64,000 nucleotides of DNA from Eunapius fragilis (GCA_963681505.1 OY811976.1:8621677-8685676); one strand, 5' to 3'. Shown: positions 51,331 through 64,000, numbered from the stretch's first letter. The notes: generated by a model from the letters alone, not told the origin. Numbers and translations: made by a program.

Positions 51331-52214
51331 TGAGTTTCGAAATTAGTGTTAAAAGTACACCATGCGTGACGTCACGAGTGCTCTGCATTCAGATTGTGTG
51401 CCAGCGCACATGGAACGACTGGATGCAAGCATTTTTTTCCAGACATGTAGTGGTGATGTAATCCACCACTGCTGTGGGAATCAGGGTCTGGGTACGAGAC
51501 TATGGACGATGGTAACGATAAGTCCGCTGTGCGCATAGCTGAGCATGCACGTTTACTATGGCAACATCAATGAATCACTGCCACATATCAAGAAGTGATC
51601 AGTTGCTCCAAGTTCAAGACTGAAGTTTATCCTCTCCTAAAAAGATGGGAGTTTTATTGCCAGATAAATTCTGTTACGTGTGCGGCAACGATACGGTCGC
51701 TTTTGTGAAAACTGTGAGGACTCTCTGATACATCACCTGATCACGTTCGTTGACCTGTTTTACGAAGAGGTTCGCGCACTTGGATCACTCTTTGCATCCG
51801 CCTGTGGTGTCCCGCCAAGGGCAGCTTAAAACATATATATGCCATGGTTACGTTGTGTGATGTAATTAATACAAAAGGTTCCCAGACCCCTTACAATAAG
51901 ATATAATTCTTTAAAATAAATAAAAAAAACTGTTTTACCCAATGCTGCATATATAATGTTCTAACATATGGTTACTAAGCAACCTCTAAAACATGCCTGC
52001 GCAATACAAATGTATCATGTATTTAAATTGAAATAACAATCACGTAAAGTACAAATGCACATAAAAATTAAGTTAAATGTAATTGTCAATAATACAAAGA
52101 ATGCATGAATACAGCTATAACACTAATGATAATAATAACACTAAAAAATAAAAAAACATAATCTAGGACCTAGACAACATCGCCCTAGAGCTTTGGCCTC
52201 TGCACAGGCCAAAG
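51331..52214. other. AT-rich spacer
   Basis: A family B foldback end (GATGTAATCCACCACTGCTG ... GGGTACGAGACTA) lies at 51452-51502. Otherwise nothing recognised. Confidence 0.45.
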
Positions 52215-53060
52215 CTATAGAATGGTGTTGTGAGTGGGAATGAAATGACCTGGTTCCTCGAAGGCTGAGCGGAGTAATGAAAAACTTAGTTTGCATCGCA
52301 ACCAAAAAAGAGCGGTAGAATACGGTTCTTGTCTCTTGTCAGCAATTAATGATGCTATTCTCTTGTACACTGTGGTTGCTATGGGACCCATACCTCCAGC
52401 TGTAGAGACTGAATACCAAGGGTGAAAAAGATCCATGCTCAATCTCTCTTACTCTTTCTTCATATTCCCTCTTCTTATCCAGTTCATGTTTTCTATAGCA
52501 TTTTGATTTGGAGGAATTGGCATAGGATTGAGCAAATGGGTTGAATATTCTGACATCAAAGTAGGCAGTTTGGTGGTCTTTTCCCCAGAAATTCTGCGCA
52601 GCAACATCAAGTCGAGCTCCTACCACTCCATTGGCAGACTTATACTTAAGGTGCTCACCCTGTAATGGTTGCAACGTATGTACATTATGACGTACTTCAC
52701 TGAGGAATGCAGAGGTCAAGTCTCGCACCTCATTGTGTTGAATTGAAGGAAAGCCTCCTGATGGGCAATTCATGGCATGGTATGCAATGTGTGATGGTAA
52801 TAAAGGAGGTTGCCAGCCATAGCGTAAACAGATAGCATCTCTAAAAGCACTCTTGTGTAGAGCAAAACCATGCCTTGCAATAGGGAGAGCATTCAGCCAG
52901 CTGGATGCTCCTTTCTCACTTGCAATCTCTACAGATCGTTTCTGTTTGGCTGGGAGTATAGCCAGTAACTTGGTGACAGATGCTGTTTCATTGCTTTACG
53001 TTGGTTGCATGCCAGGTTCTTTTCCTCAAGTTTTTGAATCCCAAGATCAGAAGGCATCAA
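52215..53060 (-). pseudogene. Decayed retroelement fragment, second family
   Basis: The minus strand carries NCPSGGFPSIQHNEVRDLTS, then GARLDVAAQNFWG, FDVRIFNPFAQS and CYRKHELDKKREYEERVREI, then in another frame LFWLRCKLSFSLLRSA. This block is a common C-terminal part of retroelement-derived genes in sponges and corals. More decayed matches continue to about 53060. Frame changes at about 52440 and 52775. Confidence 0.65.
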
Positions 53061-53068
53061 AGTTGCAC

Positions 53069-53173
53069 GGGTGAAGAGTTTCAAAAAAAGCGTTCCCCCG
53101 AGAAGTTATAAAGCGGCACGCCCCTTAGCGTATTAGCGCGCATGCCTCGTCGCTTTTTTGAAACTCTTCACCC
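53069..53173. mobile_element. Short foldback MITE (105 bp)
   Basis: Ends GGGTGAAGAGTTTCAAAAAA and TTTTTTGAAACTCTTCACCC are perfect inverted copies over at least 20 bases. Confidence 0.8.
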
Positions 53174-54560
53174 TGTACAAGTTAGAAGAGTGATATGCCT
53201 GCAATTTAATAGGATAAGCATGTTTAATAGTGCTCTAGAAAAAATGGAACACTTATCACGCAAGAATTTGGAACAAATCTTGGCAAGCCTTGGAAAGAAT
53301 TTTTTGTAGGGTATCCCCTTTGTGGTAGAGACATACTGATATTAGGGTACTGAGGCCATTCAAGTACTGTCTAGACTTGCCGCCCGTCTGCCCACGAGGC
53401 TGGGTAGATCGGCCCCTGATCTTGAATGATTAACTTAAGGCGTTTAGCATACCACGCCCCATTGGTACAACGGACTACTTTATAATTATAGGCCGCGTCA
53501 TGACTAGAGTAGGCGTGCCACCTTATTTTACCACCCAGCCCCTTGCGAAAAGGAAGCGCGTGTCGGACGTTGTCTCTTCGATTGGGTACGAAGGTGAGTT
53601 TGCGCGACGTGCGTCATGACTAGGGTCATGTCCTTGAGTAGGCGCGTTCTTAGGCTTAGTGTCACCTTTTTTTTTACCACCCCGCCCCTTACGAAAAGGG
53701 AGCGTGTCGAACGTTAATAATTGTCTCCCCCTAGTAGGCACGAAAGTGGGTAGCGCTATTGACCATGCTGGCGAAGTTACGTTAACACCCACGGAGAAGG
53801 TTATCTCCTTTCAAAATGAGCGAGGGAGGGGACTAGTCGGGCATTCCCTACTACTACTAGGAGAAGACCTAGGAATTGGTTTGGGGACGAGGGGGGAGGA
53901 AGAGAGGAGAAAGGGGGGTGGAGAGTAATTTCAATGACACCTACAATTTTTCTAAAGAGACCTGATTAGTTGAATAGGTGATGCAAATAAAACACATTTG
54001 AGCTCTTCAGCAGTTCAACATAATTGTCAGCCTAACAAAAGCTATATTGAATTGTTTGGTCATGGACAATATAGGATGATCGATTGACAGTGAGGCTTTG
54101 AAGTACCTACAACACAAATGCACCATCGGCCAAGCTCCGCCCGCTATTACCTTATGATGCCGTCATGCATGCTCCTCCCACTGGCTCCATGTGCATTTTG
54201 TGCATTGTGAAAAGACAATCATATGTCTGTCGTGTTTAGTGTGTTAATATTAGTACCATGCACAGACACAGTGTGGTCTGTGGGGAATAAGAATAAGGGA
54301 AGACCACCTCAAGTAAGCACGCCTTGATGTCTGATGGTTGGAGGGATGGAGATGGGATGGGAGGAGAAGGATGGAGATGGAATGGGAGGAGAAGGATGGA
54401 GGGAGGAGAAGGATGGAGATGGGATGGGGAGGATGCACACTGGTTTCATTCCAACGACCACAAAACTCGTACCTACTGCATTATCCTAAACTCTGGTTGG
54501 TTCAAGTATAGGTGTTTTAATTAATTACTGACTGCCCTGCCTCCGGTACAGAAATCGCAC
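53174..54560. other. Spacer upstream of second DDHD gene
   Basis: A roughly 150-bp imperfect duplication spans about 53490-53730 (core TTTTACCACC ... CCCCTTRCGAAAAGG). GGAGA-rich repeats are at 54340-54430. No upstream coding exon of the DDHD gene was found. Confidence 0.45.
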
Positions 54561-54587
54561 AGCCTGTAGGACCTAAAAATATCTGAA

Positions 54588-57500
54588 ATGCTTCCGCTCC
54601 AACTTCATGAGGTACGTTGGTTCCACATGAAGAGCAGCAAGTACTGGCAGCCCTTCAGTGGTGGGGACTCACTGAAGCTGGAGGTGAGGTACCAGATGTT
54701 GCCAGTGCTGGATGAAACCACACCTACCTGCGTTGATGTGATGGGGGACCTCTATGAAGCAGACCTGAAAACTATGACATGCACAGCAATATACTGGAGT
54801 GGTAAGCATGTTTGTGTGTGTGTGTTGTGTGTTTTTGTGTGTGTGTTGTGTGTGTGTTGTGTGTTGTGTGTGTTTTTGTGTGTGTGTTGTGTGTGTGTTA
54901 TGTGTGTGTTGTGTGAGTGTGTTGTGTGTTGTGTGAGTGTGTGTTGTGTGAGTGTGTGTTGTGTGAGTGTGTGTTGTGTGAGTGTGTGTTGTGTGTGTAT
55001 GTGATATTTTGGATATGAAATATGAATGTGTATGCATGTGTGTGAGTGTAAGGGAGTTAAATATACATGTTTCTAGTACTTATCTCGTAGTTCTTATTAT
55101 GATAAGTTGATCTGTTGGGACAGGCGCAACTGCTGTTAAGTGTGCTTGTATTGGAATTACTTTGGTGGAATCTTTTGCAGACAAGGAGTCCACGTTCAAA
55201 ATTCTCCGAGGCACCTGGTTTGAGGTCCAAGGGGACAAGTGGTACCCTTTGGAGGAGACAGAGGCACTGAGTATTGAGAAGAAGCACTGCGACTCAGAGT
55301 GGAGTACAATGGTTTGTGTTGATGGGTGGGGTATGGACAGGATGGGGGGGAAGAGGCATGAAAGGGAAGGGGGTAGGCAGAAAGATGGTGGTGGGCATAG
55401 GAGAGTGCCTATTTGTGAAGAAGGGGTTTACATTTGTGAAGATAGGGTTAATCTTTAAAGTATGTTTGAGAAGAAGGGGGTTAATTTTTAAAGTACATAA
55501 TTCGTTCTGTGTAGATCCCAAGATCTATGTTGAAAGAAAATGACAATTTCCAGCCAATAAAAAAAAAAAGTTACCCGTATTGGCGGATGCATATCTGTAA
55601 CTAAAAGATAATGTTATATCTGGGATGGCAGCTGAACTGAGGGTATGCAGAATGATTCATGCATAAAATATATATGCTTTTATTATCTTTAAAAATTGTT
55701 TGAAATATTCGGAGGCAGGAAATAGTCAGCACTCAAGGGACATGCCCATACCAGAAGTTAGCTTGATTTTTAAAAATTGCATTTCATGGCCCTAATTGGA
55801 CTAATTACCAACAAAAGATAATATGTCTGTGGGTTTGACTTCTGAAGTAACACAAACCTGGCAGTTGGTTTTAACATTTGATCCCTAAACGCATTCAGAC
55901 ATTCTATAAATGGTGGGGGGGGGGGGGGGGGGGGGGCTTATGTCAGTTTGAATAAATTGCTGAATCTTTCTATGTTTTTAGGTTACAGCTATCAATGCTA
56001 AATGTATGCTGGGATGCTATGCATTAATGACTAAACCCCATGCAACTCGTTATATGGACACTTTGAAATGTTTGTAACAACCTTTTAGGTGGACGTAATG
56101 GACGCCTTACCCACTGACGATGGCTCAATAGGCAGCACTGCCAAACCACCCCAAGAGAGTAAGTGGTGGTCATCGTGCATGCTGTCCATCTGCCCTTGTT
56201 GTGCCCTTCGTAGCCTGTTAACTTAATTCATGACCAAGCATTTGAATACTTGTGTCGCTATTGGCCATCTTTGGTCACAATGTTTACTGAAAGCATATAT
56301 CGCATCATCGCGGCGATCACATCATCACAGCCATCACATCATCACAGCCATCACATCATCACAGCCATCCCATCATCACAGCCATCACATCATCACAGCC
56401 ATCACATCATCACAGCCATCGCATTCATGCAAACCTAACAATTTAGTTTGGACCTCATAGTAGGCCCAGGTTGTGAGGCGGGGGTGAGGAGGGTGGGGGT
56501 GAGGAGGGTGAGATGTGAGGGGTAGGAGAAGGGTGGGATGGGAGGGTGAGGGACCATACTTCAGTGCGTGATTATTGTACTCACATTTATCAAACCTTTT
56601 TTTAATACAACACGAAACTCTAAGTTGTGATTGGTCGCCTTGCCCTGGAGAAGTGTGAGATCTTGTGGATGGACAATGGCGTCATATACAAACAAGGGAA
56701 AGACCTCTCTTCCTACATCGCACTCAAGATAGGGGAGGCCTTGGGCAAAGGGACCTCCTTCAGTGGGATATGCCTGAAGAGAGGGTACAAGGAGTCAGCC
56801 CTTATGGATGGGGATGAGAGTGCACCTGTCGGCCATCTTGTGCTGCTCGTCCATGGGATAGGGGAAAGCCTTGGCCGCTCCCCTATCCACAAGACTACGA
56901 TTGAGTGAGTGATTGGGTGGGTGTGGCAAGTTTTGTCTGGTGAGAACAGAGGGTGTGGGGCATATATAGACACTGTGTGAGGAGGGGGAGGGGTGAGCTT
57001 TGGTTTGTCCATAGGGTACCAAACCCACACATACATAGCTGCTGGTAAATGGGTTCACTTGCACACATGAGGAGGTGATATGGTATGCATCCACATTGTA
57101 GCTTCGGGGATATATGCAAGCAAGTAGCCAAGAAGTACTTTGGTGAAGAATGGGATGAGAAAAGGATTGAATTCCTGCCTGTTGACTGGAGAACTTCTCT
57201 GACCCTTGATGATGGTAAGGCATCAGAGTAGTAAGCAATTATCTGATAAATGTAGCCCTGTCCTCGAGTGGAGGTGTTTAACAGTCTATATGTAGTGTGT
57301 ATCTGAGATCATTTTGACAATCAATTAAAAGAAATGAGCCTCTCTCCCCCTCTCTCTCTCCCTCCCTCCCTCCCTCTCCCTTTCCCCTCTCTCCCCTCTT
57401 TCTCTTCCTCCGTCTTCCTCCCTCTCTCCCCCTCTCTCCCTCTCTCCCCCTCTCTCCCTCTCTCCCCTCTCTCTCTCCCTCCCTCCCTCTCCCTCTCTCC

Positions 57501-58230
57501 CTCCCTCCTTCTCTCCCTTTCTCTCTCCCCCCCCCTCTCCCCCTCCCTCTCCCCCCCCTGTGGTCAGGGATGCTTAAGAGGATAACTCTCCATGGAATCA
57601 AAACTCTCAGGGACATGGTCAATGACTCAGTGCTAGATGTCTTCTTCTACACAAGCACCAAGTATGGACAGGAGGTGTGTAGTGAACCCGCTGGGACGCA
57701 CATATGTGATGTGTACCTGAATGGGTTAAGCATTTATTATGTTAGATGGTTGTATCATGCAACACTGGTAACCATGGTAAAGTCAAACGTTCACAAATAC
57801 ATCACATGTCTACTGGTGGTTTTTATCCACTGTACCAAATTATTCCCCCCCCCACCAGATCCTGAGTGGGCTCCACGCAGCCATCAACAGCCAGTACAGA
57901 CAGTTCATCAAGCATCACCCACATTTCCACAAAGATGGTGGAACTGTGTCCGTCCTTGCTCACTCCCTTGGCTCAGTGATCATGTACGACCTCCTGCATG
58001 AGACCTGCTTGGCCAACGGTATCAGACACGATGATCCAATATCCCAGCAGGCAGGCCAGATAGTACCATTTGGGACTGAGGCTGCAGATGTCAAGTCAAC
58101 ACCTGTATGCTTCAACCATGTTGCTATGGAAACAGGCATGTTTACTTGTATGTATGGCACATGTACTTGTTGTTGTGTTGTGTGGAGGGTTATGCACTAA
58201 ATTGCTACATGGGTGTTACATGTGCATTAC

Positions 58231-58264
<34 letters not shown>

Positions 58265-61065
58265 CATTACGTGTGCATTACGTGTGTGTTGTGTATGTTG
58301 TATGCACGTTGCATGCACACATAACCTATGCAGTGGATCATATATATATATATATGAATACTAACTCCTGCATTTTTCTGGTCAGTAATTATTCGATTGT
58401 GTGTCGTTAAATACATACGTACTTCACCTAAAAACATTCGCTGCATGTGTCTGACTAATGTAGCACATCCCTTTCCGCAAAGTCGAGACTTTCTTCTTTG
58501 TGTATTAGCTCTAGTATTACTACAACTTTATCCAATCTCGGCCGGCATGCAGTCAGCAAAAATTGTAGCTGAGAGAGACACCTGCATAGTCTGTCAGCCA
58601 AAGTTGGTCTGTGACCCTTGTAAGACAAACATGCTTAGACACATAGCGCAGAGGTACAAGACAAAAGTTGTAATGTTTTTTACCATCCCTAAAATGGCTT
58701 TGTCGTTAATTTACCCGTCAAAATCGTAATTCTAGCTATGTTCTCACAAAACCACAAGTCATTGATGTACAGTGCTATGAGTGTACACTAGTTAGTCCAT
58801 GTCACTTTCCTACACCTCCGCAGTCATATGAATGGTTTTGATGGTTTAAACCCTTTCTCCTTGTTATAATAACTAATAGCAATTATGGTTAGCACTGCAT
58901 GTAATCGGTGAATATGTGCGACTTTTGAATATGTGCAACTTTTGTTCACTATTTACGAGAGCGGCTTACCCAACTCCTCCTTCATTAATTATTCATATCC
59001 CCCCTCCCCCTTCTGCAATTTGTATGTCCGCCCCTGTGTAGCTAGAAGTGTGTTTGACTTTAACTTTGAACTCACCAAATATATTGCCACCATTTTTTAA
59101 ATTTATTTAGACTCCACTGATAACGATGATGATAGTGGGGTACGGCACGCTAGACTGGAGAGGCTTCACGCTCTGAGGAGGGAGATGGCTGACCTGGAGA
59201 GGCAGCTTGGTGTGTCCTCCTGTCCCAACCACGTGTACTCACTGGACTTCAAGGTACTGATGCACAACAGCTAAATTTTGATTGGATACATGTAAACACT
59301 GAACCTTACCAACTAGTGCTACGATTAACGGCCATGCATTTTGAGCCATTTAATTGTTTTTTTTTTAAATTACACGTATGTGTACTGTTTTACGCACTGC
59401 ATATTTGATGTTGCCTCCCTGGCCCTGGCTATGAGTACTCACCGGACTTCAGGGCAATGACAACACATACAAACTATTTGAATGGTTTTATGGTGGTCAC
59501 TAAGAGCACAGTGCCGTAATGAGGCTTGCCGTACAAGCAATTTAAGTTTCATTAATCGCACTGCACACTGTTACCTGTTTACACAATGGTTGCAGGGTCT
59601 TGTGGCACATTAGTCACTTATAATTATTACCTAGGTGGAGCACTTGTTTCTGGTGGGGTCTCCACTTGGGATGTTCATCCTGATGAGGGAGCACGAGTCA
59701 CTGGTCAAGAGAGGTCACAGGAGCTCTGCCAGTCTTGTTCCAACTGAGGTTTGCAGGAGGATCCATAACCTTCACCACCCCTCTGATCCTGTGGTGAGTA
59801 GTGCTTAAAACTTGCCAATGGGTGGGATGTTTCCCTCTGATCATCATTATAAGGCTGGGTCACGATTAACCGATTAACGTCAGAATATTTTTGTTTAGCT
59901 AATGTAGAGTTGTCCACAGACAACTAAATGAGGCAGCAGAGGAATCTTAGGTAGCTGGAAGGGGTTTCAACAACATAATCTGAAGCCGTGAACATGAGTA
60001 ACTTCAAATTGGTATAATTTTTCAAAGGGTCTGGAAGAATTCATTGGTAATGGTAAACGCATTTTTGACGCAGATATGCGTATCTCGGCGGTAATTGGTT
60101 AATGCTTGTCATAAGTGCCAAGAGAGCAAGTAAATGAAGAAATTAATTGGAATACGTAAAACCAGTTGTTCATCGCATTTGTTTCGGACATATATTATGT
60201 ATATTGTTTGCAATGTTGTGTATTGCGTGTGTTGTGCTGCAGGCCTACAGACTGGAGCCTCTCATCAATGAGGCCTATGCCAGTATCAAGCCAGTGAAGG
60301 TAGACAATGCCAGCTCCAGACCCTCCAAGGCATCCTTGGATCACGCTGAGGGACCCAAGACAGACCAGATGCTTGCTGCCCCAAGTGGACAGAGTGGTTC
60401 CTGGATGTCCAATCTGCTGAACATGGCTTTATCAAGCTCGAAGATACTACAGCCAGACCCAGACAAAGTGCGTTAATTAATAGATTTGTATCATGTTATA
60501 TGATAGTAAATTATATTAAATTCCTTAAATACTGCATTGCTTTTAACTTGCTTTGGGGGATTTAATTTGAGATATATCAGACAGATCAAAGTCAATCCAC
60601 AATCAACAATTTCTCAAATAGATGTCTAACTCTTGTATAGCCACATAAAGCATTTGTTTGCCTGTATGTTTGAATAAAATTTAAGTGCTCATCCTAAAAT
60701 TTCTCTGTTGGTTAGATCTACGACTCGGATACACATTTAACACAAAATGGTGAGTGAAAGTGAAACTAGTATGCGAAAGTAAAAATCCACATTATCATTT
60801 ATGTGAATATACAACATCCTAAGTAGAAATGCTTGAGATTATAACTTGCAAATCCATTTCATGGAAATGTTAATCGCAGTTTCTGGTTTCTGCTTTTCTA
60901 GGTCGTCTTAAAGAGCGCATTGACTTCAGCTTGAAAGAAGGCTTGGTCGACATCAGCTATGTGAACACGCTCACGGCTCACACAGGATACTGGACATCAG
61001 CAGACTGCGCCATGTACGTACTCCTGCAGATCTACAAGTGCAGGAGGGAGCAGAACAATTTGTAA
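54588..61065 (+). CDS. DDHD-family phospholipase, second copy, without CARD exon
   Basis: Exons: 54588-54801, 55181-55311, 56089-56158, 56625-56904, 57102-57214, 57568-57674, 57859-58147, 59111-59253, 59635-59793, 60243-60467, 60716-60749, 60902-61065; about 642 residues. Exon borders, phases and several exon lengths equal those of the minus-strand gene. The WWE-like halves, HLVLLVHGIGE, AHSLGS (Ser about 341), VGSPLGMF, HHPSDPVAYRLEPLI and HTGYWTSAD are all intact, so an active PA-type phospholipase A1 is likely. It differs by lacking the CARD-like exon and the Pro-rich N-terminus and by having an extra coiled-coil exon (59111-59253, REMADLERQLG). The first exon has a usable acceptor (CTGTAG ending 54569), so upstream exons may exist outside what I can recognise. 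Exon 57859 may instead end at 58135 with a GC donor. Confidence 0.85.
54815..55010. repeat. GT-rich repeat
   Basis: Imperfect TGTGTGTTG arrays in the first intron of the second DDHD gene. Confidence 0.9.
56305..56425. repeat. 17-bp minisatellite
   Basis: About seven copies of CATCATCACAGCCATCA in the intron before exon 56625-56904. Confidence 0.85.
57338..57560. repeat. CT-rich tract
   Basis: CTCTCCC-type pyrimidine array ending at the acceptor of exon 57568-57674. Confidence 0.9.
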
Positions 61066-61284
61066 TCGGCAGTGAAAGCTGCAGGGAAAATATTTATCAT
61101 GTATGTGCTTGAGTATATCACCAAAATTCTATTTTATTCCGTGTGTTGCTTATATAAAGAGATACTGAATCATGTTATTTCCTGAGAGTTATGCATCGAC
61201 GTTATGTTATTATTGAATTGTGATTTTTAAGGGTATCACTTTCAATCACCTGGGCCTTTATCAATGAGTTCCATGCACCGAAAA

Positions 61285-62325
61285 ATGGCCACATTGGATG
61301 TCCTCTGGTATATGGAATGGCCACATTGGATGTCCTCTGGTATATGGATTGGCCACATTGGATGTCCTCTCGTATATGGAATGGCCACACTGGATGTCCT
61401 CTGGTATATGGAATGGCCACATTGGATGTCCTCTGGTATATGGAATGGCCACATTGGATGTCCTCTGGTATATGGAATGGCCACATTGGATGCCCTCTGG
61501 TATATGGAATGGCCACATGGATGTCCTCTGGTATATGGAATGGCCACATTGGATGTCCTCTGGTATATGGAATGGCCACATTGGATGTCCTCTGGTATAT
61601 GGATTGGCCACATTTGATGTCCTCTGGTATATGGAATGGCCACATTGGATGTCCTCTGGTATATGGATGGCCACATTGGATGTCCTCTGGTATATGGAAT
61701 GGCCACATTGGATGTCCTCTGGTATATGGATTGGCCACATTGGATGTCCTCTGGTATATGGAATGGCCACATTGGATGTCCTCTGGTATATGGATTGGCC
61801 ACATTGGATGTCCTCTGGTATATGGAATGGCCACATTGGATGCCCTCTGGTATATGGAATGGCCACATGGATGTCCTCTGGTATATGGAATGGCCACATT
61901 GGATGTCCTCTGGTATATGGATTGGCCACATTGGATGTCCTCTGGTATATGGAATGGCCACATTGGATGTCCTCTGGTATATGGAATGGCCATATTGGAT
62001 GTCCTCTGGTATATGGAATGGCCACATTGGATGTCCTCTGGTATATGGAATGGCCACATTGGATGTCCTCTGGTATATGGAATGGCCATATTGGATGTCC
62101 TCTGGTATATGGAATGGCCACATTGGATGTCCTCTGGTATATGGAATGGCCACATTGGATGTCCTCTGGTATATGGAATGGCCACATTGGATGTCCTCTG
62201 GTATATGGATTGGCCACATTGGATGTCCTCTGGTATATGGAATTGCCACATTGGATGTCCTCTGGTATATGGAATGGCCACATTGGATGTCCTCTGGTAT
62301 ATGGAATGGCTACATTGGATGCATA
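61285..62325. repeat. 32-bp minisatellite
   Basis: About 32 copies of TGGATGTCCTCTGGTATATG plus GAATGGCCACAT, with single-base variants. The unit lacks stop codons in all frames on both strands, which creates several long false reading frames. Confidence 0.95.
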
Positions 62326-63317
62326 TGGAATTGTACATCTACATTTTGGTAATGGTTAAGTATAATATAAAGCAAGATTTTGTGAGGTGCCCTTGTAGGA
62401 TTTGGACTGATAGATCTCAGTACAGAAAAAATCTGTCTGTAGCAAACAAGGGATTTTACTAATTAATAAGCATAAGTGGATATTGATTTTGATAGGAACC
62501 TTGGATTTTGCTAATGGAGGATCTGGGATCTCAGTGGGAGATAAAGCAAGATTTTACGAATGGCGTCTTGTAGGAGTTGGACCAATAACATCTCGATGGG
62601 GAGATATTAAATTGGTAGGGGGAAAATGTCTATTATTACAAAGCATAAGTGTGTATAGATTTTTGGAGCTAACGAGGTGGATCTGGACTGCTGGATCTCT
62701 TGGTTAGGAGATAAAACAATTGGTAGGGGGAAATGTATGCACTAAACATGGAAGGATATATATATATATAGATTGTGAGTCATGCCTTGTAGAATTTGGA
62801 CTCGTGGTCTCAGTAGGGAGATAATTCTATCTGTAAGAAAAGAAGTTACCATGCATAAAATACAATAGACACTGATTTTGAAGAGATGAAAATGACAGTA
62901 GGGAAATTGTATCTTACTAAGCATGAGTGGATGTTGATTTTGAGTGGTGCATGCCTTTGTTGATGGGTTTCAGTAGGGAGATAATCTTATCAGTATGGAG
63001 GTGTACTACTAAAGCTGAACTGAGTGTGTATTGATTTTGGGAGCAAACAAAGATTGAATAATGGTACCACGCACATACACCCAATTTTACAACATAAATA
63101 AAGAAATTAATAAAGAAATATTACTTCTCGGAAAGGTTGACCTTGCTGTCAGAAATTGTAAGGTCAATGGATGATCACTGTTGTGGCCCATAGTATGTCC
63201 CGAAGGTTGTTCAGAACTATTATGAGATTCGTCGTAAATCTTTCAACAAATAAACAGCAGTCTTCATTCACAACCATTGACTTGGGTAAACATATAACGT
63301 GTTCTAAAAATTATAAT
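62326..63317. repeat. Degenerate dispersed repeats, no gene seen
   Basis: Diverged copies of a block like ATTTGGACTGATAGATCTCA followed by AGGGAGATAA recur about every 120-160 bases between about 62390 and 63010. Confidence 0.5.
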
Positions 63318-63557
63318 TATATGGGGTCGTGGCAGCGAAAAGGGACTTAGCGCATAGTTTTTAAGTTTTCAAATTATTTCATTTTCTAAGAGACACCTAT
63401 GTCCTCTACAACTTTTTTCTTACGCACTGGAAATTAATCTGTCCGTCATGCAGTCACAGTGGTAAATAAGATTACATTTTAATTGCACGCGTCAACTTTG
63501 AAGTTCCTTCCTGGAAAATATGCGCTAGTTCCCTTTTCGCTGCCACGACCCCATATA
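63318..63557. mobile_element. MITE with TATATGGGGTCGTGGCAGCG ends
   Basis: 240 bp with about 37-base inverted ends (TATATGGGGTCGTGGCAGCG, then AAAAGGGA...GCGCAT). A relative of the arm is embedded in the element at 2390-2739. Confidence 0.8.
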
Positions 63558-63748
63558 GTTCACTCATTCAGTGTTAAGCTTCGGGAATTACATCACCTCA
63601 CCAAGCCGCCATGATTTATACCATAACGCTCTCATAATCAAACTAAATGTCCAGCCGCAACAGTGAAAGCATACCAATGCTCTCCGATTTTCAAATAATT
63701 GCGGGGGTGATGTTGTATTACGTCATAATGCACTCAGAGACACTTTAG

Positions 63749-64000
63749 TGCACTTCCTTCACCGTGCGCATGCTTCTGTCCAAGTCGAAGCTGGCGCTGG
63801 GTTCTTTCCCGACCATTCGCAGTCACGACCTGCCGATATTCTGGTGCAAAATTGGAATCTCCGTTGCCCTGGACATCTCCGTTGTCTCACCGCTAAATCC
63901 TTCAACTTTAGCTGAAGCGGGAGCAACGGTTGGGGCAGTCCTTGAGGCAACGGAGAGCAGGAAACACCAGGCCAATGATGAAAAGTGTTCAGCTCTAGGG
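63749..64000 (+). pseudogene. Retroelement fragment cut by the right edge
   Basis: One frame reads HRAHASVQVEAGAGFFPDHS and SRPADILVQNWNL. Near 63855 the match moves to another frame with ALDISVVSPLNPSTLAEAG and ESRKHQANDEKCSALG, open to the window end. Both belong to the same retroelement C-terminal region as the fossil at 10146-10835, so at least one frame break is present. Confidence 0.65.

Noticed and set aside
53659..53928. 89-codon plus-strand frame as a first exon of the second DDHD gene
   Set aside because: No Pro-rich or conserved content, no donor in a fitting phase, and it overlaps an imperfect duplication.
58200..58262. Z-DNA or regulatory role for GT tracts
   Set aside because: GT tracts are so frequent in this window that no single one can be singled out from sequence alone.
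61285..62325. CRISPR-like regular repeat array
   Set aside because: Units are head-to-tail with no unique spacers, and the context is an animal genome.
61202..62462. Several overlapping reading frames of 240-380 codons on both strands
   Set aside because: They are made by a 32-bp minisatellite whose unit has no stop codon in any frame; no start context, splice site or known motif.

Overview
The window is animal nuclear DNA: nearly every convincing gene is cut into short exons by GT-AG introns, reading frames join in phase across those introns, and introns and spacers are full of microsatellites, minisatellites, homopolymer G/C runs, foldback elements and decayed retrotransposons. The mix of genes (lipoprotein N-terminal protein, TRIM-NHL, RecQ-like helicase remnants, many death-fold exons, retroelement families common in basal animals) suggests a sponge or another early-branching invertebrate; sponge is my best guess, not proven. 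I saw no bacterial-style operons, rRNA, tRNA or CRISPR.

Layout. 0-5.7 kb: a minus-strand secreted large-lipid-transfer/vitellogenin-N protein running off the left edge. 5.7-13.4 kb: repeats, a gene for a 15-residue-repeat basic protein (7.3-8.3 kb), a small TATA-driven gene (8.7-9.2 kb), a 287-bp foldback element and two decayed retroelements. 13.5-14.4 kb: a small secreted Cys-containing protein. 16.0-16.4 kb: a broken fragment of a DDHD phospholipase gene. 17.4-18.5 kb: an intronless CARD-like plus coiled-coil protein. 19.4-28.3 kb (minus): a complete DDHD-family phospholipase with an unusual CARD-like exon. 29.4-36.9 kb (minus): a complete 22-exon puromycin-sensitive aminopeptidase. 38-41.4 kb: a small four-exon gene and a Ty3/gypsy-type remnant. 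41.9-44.2 kb: a TRIM-NHL protein. 44.9-48.8 kb (minus): a macrodomain-RING-Deltex-C-terminal protein with a frame break in the macrodomain, followed by a separate Death-domain exon at 49.4-49.7 kb. 50.3-53.1 kb: decayed RecQ-like and retroelement sequence. 54.6-61.1 kb (plus): a second DDHD phospholipase, an inverted paralogue of the first without the CARD exon. 61.3-62.3 kb: a 32-bp minisatellite. The right edge cuts a retroelement fragment.

Taken together, the neighbourhood mixes death-fold proteins (CARD-like in two genes, Death in a third), ubiquitin ligases (TRIM, RING-DTC), ADP-ribose recognition (macrodomain) and phospholipases. The most interesting inferences are the CARD-like domain carried by a phase-symmetric exon inside a DDHD phospholipase, and the single-chain macrodomain-RING-DTC protein that resembles a fusion of the vertebrate PARP9/DTX3L partnership. 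All exon boundaries were read by eye from splice signals, phase and homology between the two DDHD copies; no search was run.
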